Shown in pieces: positions 7,511-14,553 of a stretch of 39,690 nucleotides of DNA (positions are counted from its first letter, which is position 1; each line of letters opens with the position of its first letter). A program made the translations under genes and the position numbers. The notes beneath the pieces are model-generated. The model was not told the origin of the DNA. It searched no databases and was given only the letters and a program-made list of their open reading frames with translations. The stretch is from an uncultured Parvibacter sp. GTDB taxonomy: Bacteria; Actinomycetota; Coriobacteriia; Coriobacteriales; Eggerthellaceae. The stretch lies in contig CAJUNI010000010.1 in NCBI GenBank assembly GCA_910587945.1, positions 1 through 39,690 of the forward strand. Direction: 5' to 3'.

Positions 7511-7921
7511 CTATTTCATCGATTCAGCGGTGATGTCGTTGACGTCGATTCGACCATTGAGAACATCATTAATGAGGGTGAATATGTCTGAATCATCGAA
7601 ATCATCGGCGCTGAGTGTATGAAATGTGTCCGTAGAGCTAGTTGGTGGTAGATTTGCTGCCCGTTCGGCTTCACACAGTTCAAAATAACGATCGCTTAGA
7701 TAATGTTCACCATTCTGGTATAACACACCTTGATTTTCGTATTCATCAAACAGGGCTGCAGTTGTTGAGCCATCAGGGTCGAGATGAGACATGGCTTCAT
7801 CGGATATAATTCCCGCTTCAAAGGGATTGGCAAATGCCCAGCTAAGGAGTTCAAGGTACTCTTCTTCGCTCATGGCCATGACCTCTTCAGGGGTGAGCTT
7901 GCTGTATTCCATGGCGTCCAT
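7511..7921 (-). CDS. Small HLDPDG-module protein, copy 1, 136 aa
   Basis: AAAGGAGG precedes the ATG at 7921. The N-terminal part (MEYSKLTPEEVMAMSEEEYLE and the next 20 or so residues) is followed by SHLDPDGSTTAALFDEYE near 48-65 and YQNGEHYLSDR near 70-80. It is about 80 percent identical by eye to the protein at 9101-9487 across residues 1-80, after which the two diverge completely. The strongly acidic C-terminus (ADDFDDSDIF) recalls small binding partners or inhibitors, but no function is established. It sits directly upstream of the large paralog at 6342-7502. Confidence 0.75.
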   Translation of the reverse strand: MDAMEYSKLTPEEVMAMSEEEYLELLSWAFANPFEAGIISDEAMSHLDPDGSTTAALFDEYENQGVLYQNGEHYLSDRYFELCEAERAANLPPTSSTDTFHTLSADDFDDSDIFTLINDVLNGRIDVNDITAESMK

Positions 7922-7933
7922 GGTGACCTCCTT

Positions 7934-9091
7934 TTATCCGTACTGTTTGGTATTCGTGTGGTCAACTGGTTTAGGCGCGTTTGCGATGGGTGTACGCTTG
8001 GTTTTCTTGGTTTGCTGACGCTGCTTCTGCAGCTTGAGAAGGTCATCAACACGTTGGTCTAACATGGGTTCAGACACTTTGAATGGCGCGCGAGAGGCTG
8101 CGGCGATTGCGAGGGTGTAATCCATGTTGTTGCTGAGCCAAGCGTCCTGCATTGACTTGGGCACCGGTTCATCGAGGGGTGTAGTTTCTGTGACTTGGAT
8201 GGCTGCACCGCTTCGAGTGGTTCCCATTTGGCGGGTGCACATGGCGAATTTGAAATCGTGAATGACGGCCTTGCCAGGAGTGACCTGAGTAGTGATCTCT
8301 AGCACCTTGTACGGTTCGTTACGAGTCGTACTGCTTTCGGGGTCAAGGCGCACATGACTGATAACCCGAATCGAAGTTCCATCAGTAGTCGGTTGCACGT
8401 TAACCACATGGTTGGCATAGCGTGAGTTCGCAAATTCGGCCCGTATGGCATGCATTTTTTCCAGCAAATGTTTTGGGGTATTTTTGTACTGAACGTCCTG
8501 GAGCCAATCCTGTGTGTAAGCCCGTTGACGACGAAATACTTCAGGTGCGTACCGTACATCAATAGCAGGGGCGTCTTTGGTGATCATAGGGTACATGGTT
8601 TTAATTTCAATGCCCGTTTGGTTTTCTTTGGTGATGGGCACTATCTGTAAAACCATGTTCACCTTAATGGCCAAAAGGGCACGGGTGCGCAGAGTTTCAG
8701 CGTTCTGCGTGTAACAAAGCAGTTGAGCTGAGGGGTGTGCGAGCATGTATTGGAACAGTTCCGGGTGGGCTCTCAAATCAAGTTCAACCTCAAGTGCTGG
8801 CACGTATCGGTCAGATTGTTGCGCCTGGGTTTGGCGAGCAGCGATACGCGGCAGGTACGTATCGTCATTGATGTACTGGACACATTTGTCCATCATGGTC
8901 TCACTGCGAAACACACTGTTCACATTGCGCAGCTCAGCTTCATCCACAATTTGCGCGGTTTTGTTCGATTCAAGTCGCTTAGCGGAGCGTCTACCGTCAG
9001 GATCAAGGTGACGTTCCTTAGCGTGGTTTGAGATGGGAATCGAATGCTTATCCAGACGCTCTTTGAGCTGTTTGATTTTGACGTCAGCCAT
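7934..9091 (-). CDS. Large HLDPDG-module paralog 2, 385 aa
   Basis: The ATG at 9091 has AGGAG 7 bases upstream. The module reads HAKERHLDPDGRRSAKRL (about residues 22-39), followed by ELRNVNSVFRSETMM, GIEIKTMYP and DVRYAPEVFRRQ. The C-terminal TKKTKRTPIANAPKPVDH segment is nearly identical to paralog 1, while the middle is more divergent, so duplication is old but both copies remain open and full length. No transmembrane segments are seen. Function is unknown; conserved His, Arg and Asp in the module would suit either catalysis or a metal or nucleic-acid contact. Confidence 0.75.
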   Translation of the reverse strand: MADVKIKQLKERLDKHSIPISNHAKERHLDPDGRRSAKRLESNKTAQIVDEAELRNVNSVFRSETMMDKCVQYINDDTYLPRIAARQTQAQQSDRYVPALEVELDLRAHPELFQYMLAHPSAQLLCYTQNAETLRTRALLAIKVNMVLQIVPITKENQTGIEIKTMYPMITKDAPAIDVRYAPEVFRRQRAYTQDWLQDVQYKNTPKHLLEKMHAIRAEFANSRYANHVVNVQPTTDGTSIRVISHVRLDPESSTTRNEPYKVLEITTQVTPGKAVIHDFKFAMCTRQMGTTRSGAAIQVTETTPLDEPVPKSMQDAWLSNNMDYTLAIAAASRAPFKVSEPMLDQRVDDLLKLQKQRQQTKKTKRTPIANAPKPVDHTNTKQYG

Positions 9092-9100
9092 GATGTGCTC

Positions 9101-9487
9101 CTAGTTGACCGAATCGAATTTGCCAGTCATGACATCAGTGATAAAGGTGTCGAACTCAGCAGGTTCAAAATCCAGTGCGGGTGCAGAGGTGTTGCCAGTC
9201 AATGTTGGAGCGGTTATGGCAGTTTGCATGTTGACCCGGTTGATTTCCCAATGACGGTCGCTTAGATAGCGCTCTCCGTTCTGGTACAACACGCCCTGGT
9301 CTTCGTACTCATCAAATAGGGCGGCAGTTGTTGAACCATCGGGGTCGAGATGTGACATGGCCTCCTTGGATATGATGCCTGCCTCGAACGGGTTGGCAAG
9401 TGCCCAATGGACAAGTTCGAGATACTCTTCGTCGGTCATGGCCATGACCTTTTCAGGGGTGAGTTTGCTGAATTCCATAGAGTCCAT
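9101..9487 (-). CDS. Small HLDPDG-module protein, copy 2, about 128 aa
   Basis: The ATG at 9487 fits the AAAGGAGGG site (6-base spacing) and matches the start MD(A/S)ME(Y/F)SKL of copy 1; an ATG 6 bases further upstream is too close to that site. The module SHLDPDGSTTAALFDEYE and YQNGERYLSDR are almost identical to copy 1. The C-terminus (FEPAEFDTFITDVMTGKFDS) ends in an acidic-hydrophobic helix analogous to copy 1 but different in sequence. It lies 10 bases upstream of the large paralog 2. Confidence 0.75.
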   Translation of the reverse strand: MDSMEFSKLTPEKVMAMTDEEYLELVHWALANPFEAGIISKEAMSHLDPDGSTTAALFDEYEDQGVLYQNGERYLSDRHWEINRVNMQTAITAPTLTGNTSAPALDFEPAEFDTFITDVMTGKFDSVN

Positions 9488-9507
9488 GGTCATCCCTCCT
9501 TTGGTTT

Positions 9508-9723
9508 TTAATTATTGGTGGTGTCAGATGCTGGGGCAACGGGACTGTCGGGAATCGGCGTATTAGACACTTCGTCCACCATATCCACAAGCCAGCCGAT
9601 GTCGACGGGCACACCCTCATCATCGTAATCATCGTCTGAAAGGGCCCATTGCAAGAGTTCAAGATACTCTTTGGCAGACATGGTTATGCGCTTTTCTCCT
9701 GCGGGTGTACGGGTGAATTCCAT
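9508..9723 (-). CDS. Truncated small paralog without the DPDG module, 71 aa
   Basis: The start is the ATG at 9723 behind AAAGAGGTG. MEFTRTPAGEKRITMSAKEY and the following LELLQWALS align with the N-terminal 35 residues of the small paralogs (MExSKLTPExVMAM, then EEYLELxxWAxAN). The HLDPDG module is replaced by an acidic stretch and a Pro/Thr tail. It looks like a third small copy that lost the module or a form that keeps only the partner-binding N-terminus. It has no adjacent large partner of its own. Confidence 0.65.
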   Translation of the reverse strand: MEFTRTPAGEKRITMSAKEYLELLQWALSDDDYDDEGVPVDIGWLVDMVDEVSNTPIPDSPVAPASDTTNN

Positions 9724-9739
9724 GTATAACACCTCTTTC

Positions 9740-10933
9740 TTAATTGTAGCTACAAGATAGGTCTTGAGCGTCAGGTTGCTTGATGTGAGACGTATCGCAG
9801 GGTGTACGCTGTGCGTTAGGTAGTGTTACGTCTCCCCATTTTGCGATACGCATAGTATCAATGGATGGATCGGTGGGTTTGTACGGACCTGCCAAAGCCA
9901 AGGCGAAGTCTTGGTGAAAGAGTTTATGCTCTTCTTTCCACACATCGATGAGTCGTTGCAAGCGCTCTTCGTTGTCAGGCGGTTGTTTGCATGCGAGTTT
10001 GGATGTCTTTTGTCTTGTTTGCGGGTCAGTTTGCGTGGTGACGTACATCATGCGTGATTTCATGAGCGTATGGGATCCATCACCGTTGAGTCGGCATGTG
10101 AATTTCATGCGGCGGGTCAAGGGTTCGCCATTGACATCAAACTGGCCGTCCATAGGCGTATCTACAATGACGCTTAGACGGTCACATCGATCGTTGATAA
10201 TGATTTCTGTGTCATCTGTCATGGCGTCGCTGTTTACGAGGTCCATTTTGATTTGGTTGCAACGACGCCAGTTTTGGTATCGTGCTGGATTAGGTGTGTC
10301 AAACAGAGGGTTGTTGTTAGTTGCTTTCCCCACGTATTTGTCCAGTCGGCGATAGACTTCCGGTGCAATGTGAGCGGCTCCGTAGTGATAATCCCTGTCG
10401 ACACACTCGTCTAGTGTGTCGGTTTCTGCAGTCGGGTAGATGGTGATAAATCGAATGTCAATGTCCATGATGCCCGTTTCATCGTTAGGTACGAAAACGG
10501 GCTCACACAGAACTCGACAAGCATTCGTTGATCGAACGTAGGTCAATCCAGTCGTAGCGTCGGACATGTATGAGTACAGACCCTGGGTTTGTGCCAGAAT
10601 TTCAGGAGGTACGATCATTGACACCGTACGGCGATTGTCAAAGTTGTCGGTAGATCGCCATATGGCGAATGTCTTATTTCTGTTGCTCTCCCACTCGGCA
10701 ATGACGTCAGGTGCGTACTCTTGGGCGAAATAATCAGCGATGAGATCGAGGTCTTTGTTGTTACGAAACACACCGTTGGCACTGAAAATGCGCCCATTGA
10801 TGGTGCATAAACCTAGCTTGTCAGGTTCAGTGTTCATGCGGTGAGCTGACACACTTCCGTCAGGGTCAACATGTTTTTCCCTTGGGTGTGCGGGCATCTG
10901 GGCGCGGGGTTTCAGATGCTTTTTCGGTGCCAT
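9740..10933 (-). CDS. Large HVDPDG-module paralog 3, divergent, 397 aa
   Basis: AGGAGG precedes the ATG at 10933. The N-terminus contains HPREKHVDPDGSVSAHRM (about 16-33), then NGRIFSANGVFRNNKDLDLI, the strand DIRFITIYPT and HIAPEVYRRLDKY. These correspond in order to HLDPDG, NSVFRS, KTMYP and APEVFRR of paralogs 1 and 2. Overall identity is low, so recognition rests on the motif order. It pairs with the 65-residue protein upstream, which is almost only the module. Function is unknown. Confidence 0.7.
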   Translation of the reverse strand: MAPKKHLKPRAQMPAHPREKHVDPDGSVSAHRMNTEPDKLGLCTINGRIFSANGVFRNNKDLDLIADYFAQEYAPDVIAEWESNRNKTFAIWRSTDNFDNRRTVSMIVPPEILAQTQGLYSYMSDATTGLTYVRSTNACRVLCEPVFVPNDETGIMDIDIRFITIYPTAETDTLDECVDRDYHYGAAHIAPEVYRRLDKYVGKATNNNPLFDTPNPARYQNWRRCNQIKMDLVNSDAMTDDTEIIINDRCDRLSVIVDTPMDGQFDVNGEPLTRRMKFTCRLNGDGSHTLMKSRMMYVTTQTDPQTRQKTSKLACKQPPDNEERLQRLIDVWKEEHKLFHQDFALALAGPYKPTDPSIDTMRIAKWGDVTLPNAQRTPCDTSHIKQPDAQDLSCSYN

Positions 10934-10952
10934 ATGAGACCTCCTGTCTTAT

Positions 10953-11150
10953 CTATCTTGTGAAGCCTTGTTCGTAGCCGAACATGCCGCGTCGAGGGTC
11001 ATCGTCACCGAGAAATACCCCATTGTCGTAACGACTGCCGGGCTTTACCTTCGAGAACAGTGCGGCGGTAACCGACCCATCGGGATCCACATGGGTTGCA
11101 ACTGCAGGTCCGTAATGGATTTTGACCTTTTTGTCAGCTTTCTTTTCCAC
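10953..11150 (-). CDS. Minimal HVDPDG-module protein, 65 aa
   Basis: The GTG at 11150 is chosen because GAAAGGAC lies 6-7 bases upstream and the longer frame runs back through a terminator. After a basic start (VEKKADKKVKIHYGPAVA), the module THVDPDGSVTAALFSKVK is followed by YDNGVFLGDDDPRRGMFGYE. Practically the whole protein is the module, which suggests it is an independent folding unit. The intrinsic terminator at 11172-11208 ends about 21 bases before this start, so expression needs read-through or transcript processing. Confidence 0.65.
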   Translation of the reverse strand: MEKKADKKVKIHYGPAVATHVDPDGSVTAALFSKVKPGSRYDNGVFLGDDDPRRGMFGYEQGFTR

Positions 11151-11171
11151 GGTTTGTCCTTTCGTCTTATG

Positions 11172-11208
11172 AAAAGAGGCCCTGCGACACAGAAGCATCA
11201 CAGGGCCT
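11172..11208 (-). terminator. Intrinsic terminator between the Pro-tailed protein and the HxDPDG cluster
   Basis: On the minus strand AGGCCCTG pairs with CAGGGCCT around a 16-base loop, followed by CTTTTC. It lies after the stop at 11252 and immediately before the GTG at 11150, leaving no room for a promoter. Confidence 0.8.
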
Positions 11209-11251
11209 TGTTCCAAGTTAGCGATTCATCTTATCACAGATGAGGGCTCGC

Positions 11252-12082
11252 TTACATCGCGTCGTAGCGGATGCCCGGCTTCGGCTGGGTGGCGACGGGG
11301 GCCTCATACAGGGACGCAGCCTGGGAGGCGGCCTCCATTACCTGCGGAGGGATGTTCGCGGGCGGCACGTAGGCCTGCTGCGGAGTGGGCATGGCCGGGG
11401 TGACCGGAGCGGCAGCCTGAATGGGCTGCGCGGGCATCGTAGGGGCGGCCTGCACCACAGGTGGCGCCGGGATGGCGGCCGGGGTGGGTACCTCCATGGC
11501 GCCAGCACTCTCCAGCTCGGTGGGCAGCGAGGTCCAGATGATGCCGTGCTCCTCCAGCTGGGACTTCACGCGGTTACCACCAGAGGCGAAGCTGGGTTCC
11601 TCGTTGAAGATAACGGCGTCAAGAGTCATACCGCCGCGGCCGGCCTTGGTCGAGAAGGTACGCACAACCAGAGTGACCACAGGGTTGCCGACCACGTAGC
11701 CCTCGGGCGGCACGATCTCAGTGGCGTGCACGCCGTCAGTCATGATGCCGATGGCCGGCACACCGGAGTTGGTGCGGGTGATGCCGTAGGACAGGCCGTT
11801 CTTGGCGGACTGGTAGAAGCGCTCGTTGACGTAGGCCTCCTCCAGGGTCATCTGGGTCGGGTTGGCAGGGATGACCTGCGGGTTGTGGATGGTCACGTCA
11901 ACCACCTCATGAGCGGTCGGCGAGTAGCCGTTACGGCCACGGAGCTGAGCCTCCTTGTTGCGGCGCTCAAGCTCGTCGCCCGTGTAGGGTCGGGTCAGGT
12001 TGTTGTACCCGAGGTTGCCACGCACGAGTACGGTCTTGTTGGGGGTGAGCATCGAGGACGAAAACTGCTTAGGTGCTGCCAT
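11252..12082 (-). CDS. Abundant Pro-tailed protein, possible ssDNA-binding protein, 276 aa
   Basis: The ATG at 12082 follows AGAAAGGATCC. Residues 1 to about 180 form a folded domain; from about 185 on the protein is a Pro/Ala/Gln tail (AAIPAPPVVQAAPTMPAQP-like) ending GIRYDAM. A folded N-domain plus a disordered tail, a strong promoter, GC-rich codon choice and its position in the replication block would fit an SSB analogue. There is no OB-fold motif I can verify and the C-terminal tip is not the acidic DDDIPF type. A terminator follows, so it can be expressed alone at high level. Confidence 0.5.
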   Translation of the reverse strand: MAAPKQFSSSMLTPNKTVLVRGNLGYNNLTRPYTGDELERRNKEAQLRGRNGYSPTAHEVVDVTIHNPQVIPANPTQMTLEEAYVNERFYQSAKNGLSYGITRTNSGVPAIGIMTDGVHATEIVPPEGYVVGNPVVTLVVRTFSTKAGRGGMTLDAVIFNEEPSFASGGNRVKSQLEEHGIIWTSLPTELESAGAMEVPTPAAIPAPPVVQAAPTMPAQPIQAAAPVTPAMPTPQQAYVPPANIPPQVMEAASQAASLYEAPVATQPKPGIRYDAM

Positions 12083-12139
12083 GGTTGGGATCCTTTCTCT
12101 TGGCAAATGAACTTTCTCTCCTGAAGTTCGTTAGGGTGA

Positions 12140-12145
12140 ATTATA
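12140..12145 (-). promoter_or_regulatory. Extended -10 promoter for the Pro-tailed protein
   Basis: The minus strand reads TGGTATAAT, a perfect -10 with the TGn extension, about 57 bases before the ATG at 12082. No good -35 is seen. A second ATGGTATA word about 40-50 bases upstream may be another start site or an operator repeat. Confidence 0.7.
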
Positions 12146-12223
12146 CCATGATGGAGAGTGAAAACGGTACGCGATGGCGTGTTATTTGTGTAGGCGGTGT
12201 ATACCATCTACAACGCATCCTGT

Positions 12224-12281
12224 TCGGTTGCGCCGCAGGGTCATTGCAAGGGTTGCCATTAGGTTCAACCGAACTTTGGAT
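12224..12281. repeat. Long-loop inverted repeat in the 12.2 kb intergenic gap
   Basis: TTCGGTTG and CAACCGAA form a perfect 8-bp stem around a loop of roughly 33-40 bases with further short complementarity. It lies between the 79-residue gene and the promoter at 12140. No U-run follows, so it may be a leader or regulatory structure. Stem ends are estimated to within a few bases. Confidence 0.35.
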
Positions 12282-12308
12282 GGATGCCATCGGGTTTGGT
12301 TGGGGTTT

Positions 12309-12548
12309 TTAAGATTCGGGGGAATCTGGGTTGATGAGGGTGAGACAGTCCTTACCCACATGGGTGACGGTGAGGGACACTCCGCACAGGGGGCAAGGGT
12401 TGGTCTGCACTGTCATTCCGTAGTTGCAGGAACTGACGATGGTCACCAGGCTGCCTTTCTGGATGCATCCGTAGTGGTTGCGCAGTTCGCAGTCTGTGAT
12501 GGCTTTCTTACCTCGGCAGCTCTTCATGGTCGTTTTCTTGGGAATCAT
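12309..12548 (-). CDS. Small zinc-finger-like protein, 79 aa
   Basis: AAGGAGGTGACC precedes the ATG at 12548. The central region has CELRNHYGC, SSC and CPLC, giving a plausible zinc knuckle. The N-terminus is basic (MIPKKTTMKSCRGKK), compatible with nucleic-acid binding. The gene overlaps the end of the upstream 102-residue gene by about 40 bases, indicating coupled translation. No family is recognised. Confidence 0.65.
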   Translation of the reverse strand: MIPKKTTMKSCRGKKAITDCELRNHYGCIQKGSLVTIVSSCNYGMTVQTNPCPLCGVSLTVTHVGKDCLTLINPDSPES

Positions 12549-12816
12549 CGGTCACCTCCTTCTGATGAGGGTCGAAATCTGCAGGGTCAGCGGTGTGAAG
12601 GTACAAGCATGGTACGGAGAGGGTTTCCGGTTCGCGGATGTCCTTGGCTACCGTTGTATGGATGTGCGCACGCTGGGCATCCTTGGGTCTGATGTCCCAG
12701 CAGCGTTTGCACACGACTTTTGACAGACCTTTGAACCAATCTGAAGCGCGTTTCTTGCCACAGCAGGCACACTGAGTCAACTCTAGGTTGTTGGCATAGG
12801 CGTACATGTTGGCCAT
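12508..12816 (-). CDS. Small zinc-binding protein with two CxxC pairs, 102 aa
   Basis: The ATG at 12816 has AGAAAGGAAA upstream. CACCGKKRASDWF and VVCKRCWD give a classical four-Cys zinc ribbon in the first 45 residues, of the kind found in phage recombination or packaging HNH relatives and zinc-ribbon adaptors. No catalytic His-Asn-His is visible, so a nuclease role is not claimed. The acidic C-terminal part (DDSQENDHEE) overlaps the next gene. Confidence 0.65.
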   Translation of the reverse strand: MANMYAYANNLELTQCACCGKKRASDWFKGLSKVVCKRCWDIRPKDAQRAHIHTTVAKDIREPETLSVPCLYLHTADPADFDPHQKEVTDDSQENDHEELPR

Positions 12817-12840
12817 TGAGTTTCCTTTCTAGGTCGAGGC

Positions 12841-14538
12841 TCACGAGAGGTGAGGTGTCATGGTGTTGGTGAGGTGGTCACCGCAGTGGGCGATGACGAT
12901 CTTGCGCTCCTCTCGGTCGAAGAAGAAGTGAATGCGCAGGCTCTGTCCACGGCGGAAGCTGGCCCCCTTGGTGTGAGCGTGGAAATCTCGTGTCTGGCCC
13001 TTGTAGGTGAGGTGGTACTCATCGAAGAAGGCCTTGTCGAGCTGGCGTTTATTGACCTTCATGGTCATGGGCACGGTGGTGCGTTCCGCGAAGTCCTGAG
13101 CCGGATGATTGCTGTTCTCCTCGAATACGAGGGGCCAGAGTATGCACGCCAGTGCTTGCAAGTGCGTGAAGGGCTCTTTAGCGGGGCCATCAAAAGCCTC
13201 GGCTGAAGTGTAGGCCTGATCAAGAACGATAAGACGGTCGGGCCAGAATTGAGCCGCGAGGGTGAGTGAGTCAAAGGTATTCTTCGGGAGTACCATCGTA
13301 GAAATCGTCTCTTGGATGCTGCGGGTAGCATCAAGCTGTTCTTTCAGGCTGTCGATGGTCGACTGTAGAGACGCAATGACGGGCGCCGATGGGTTGGCGC
13401 TGTCACTTTGCTGTGTGTTGGTCTCAAGTTCTTTGATGCGGTCGAGAGCGAGACTCATTTCATGTTTATGATCTGTCGCTTGTTGTTCGACGGCACACTT
13501 AAGTTCCTCACACTGGGTTTGAGCCTCTTGGAGTTGAGCTTTTGTGTGTTCGAGTTCCTGTAGAGTGGCATCATGAGCTTGCAATAGGGTGTGGGCCGCA
13601 GTAAACACAATGTCGACCTGCTCTTCGTCAGCACAATTTTCCACGAGTTCAGGGTGAATGCGTTCTGCCAGCTCGCGATCTTTTTTGATGCGTTTGGCCA
13701 TGGCTCTTTCTTCATCATCATGTTCAGTTTCCTGCTCCGTTATGACGCGATGAATGAGCATCATCATTAATCTTTGAACGAAATTTCGAGACTCAGCTTC
13801 AGTATTGATGCGTATACCGGCTGCTTTCCAGATCATGGTCTGCTGGGCCATAGCTGCAACATCAAGTCTTCCTGACTGGTCGAATGCCATGAGTGCACGA
13901 TGTGCTTTCGTGAAGTTGGTGTCACTGAATGCGGTGATGAGCAGACCGGCACGGTTTGCTCCGAAGCATACAGGTTGTACGATCGCGGCAGCAACTTTGA
14001 GGGTACCGTCCTTATGGTTCAGGTCAGGCACTTTGATGCTGTATCGATGCAGATCTATGGTTATGATGTCGGCCTGGGAAAAATCGATGGGCTCAGGAAG
14101 TTTAGCGTCGGTGTCGAACGGCGTTTCTGAAGTACCGAACCCCAGAGGTAAGTACAGTGTGTGAGTTGCGTTGTAGCCAACCGAGATGGCAGGGAACGGT
14201 ACGGGGTCGAATTGGCGCTTTCGAAGTTGGGCCACTCGATGTTTTTTATTTTTGGCAAACCGTTCAGGGTTTTCATCAGTGAGCACTCTGTCTCGGGCTT
14301 GTTCATACAAGGCTTCGATTTCAGATTCGCTCGTGAGGCAGACGGGGGTATTGGCATTGGCTATGAAATCGCAGTTTTCGACAGGCTGTGCAATAAGCGG
14401 CACAATGATTTTAGGTGTTGATGAGGTTTCATCACTGGCATGTTCCGCTATCACGGACATGAGAACGTAGGGGTCGCTTTCAGCCAGTCGGTTGGAAAAT
14501 CGAGTGATCCAATCGAAGTCATCTTTTTTCTTTGCCAT
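12841..14538 (-). CDS. Coiled-coil protein with conserved-looking C-terminal domain, 565 aa
   Basis: Residues about 255-425 are Glu/Gln/Leu-rich with heptad character (LQELEHTKAQLQEAQ, then IKELETN), predicting a long coiled coil. The last 80 residues (YKGQTRDFHAH, SLRIHFFF, KIVIAHCGDHL) form a compact alpha/beta domain. Its RIHF and IVIAHCGxHL strands resemble a domain I have seen at the C-terminus of actinobacterial hypothetical proteins. Function is unknown. Placement between zinc-ribbon proteins and the SNF2 helicase suggests a replication, repair or anti-defence role, which is inference. Confidence 0.65.
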   Translation of the reverse strand: MAKKKDDFDWITRFSNRLAESDPYVLMSVIAEHASDETSSTPKIIVPLIAQPVENCDFIANANTPVCLTSESEIEALYEQARDRVLTDENPERFAKNKKHRVAQLRKRQFDPVPFPAISVGYNATHTLYLPLGFGTSETPFDTDAKLPEPIDFSQADIITIDLHRYSIKVPDLNHKDGTLKVAAAIVQPVCFGANRAGLLITAFSDTNFTKAHRALMAFDQSGRLDVAAMAQQTMIWKAAGIRINTEAESRNFVQRLMMMLIHRVITEQETEHDDEERAMAKRIKKDRELAERIHPELVENCADEEQVDIVFTAAHTLLQAHDATLQELEHTKAQLQEAQTQCEELKCAVEQQATDHKHEMSLALDRIKELETNTQQSDSANPSAPVIASLQSTIDSLKEQLDATRSIQETISTMVLPKNTFDSLTLAAQFWPDRLIVLDQAYTSAEAFDGPAKEPFTHLQALACILWPLVFEENSNHPAQDFAERTTVPMTMKVNKRQLDKAFFDEYHLTYKGQTRDFHAHTKGASFRRGQSLRIHFFFDREERKIVIAHCGDHLTNTMTPHLS

Positions 14539-14553
14539 GGCAGGCCTCCTTTC

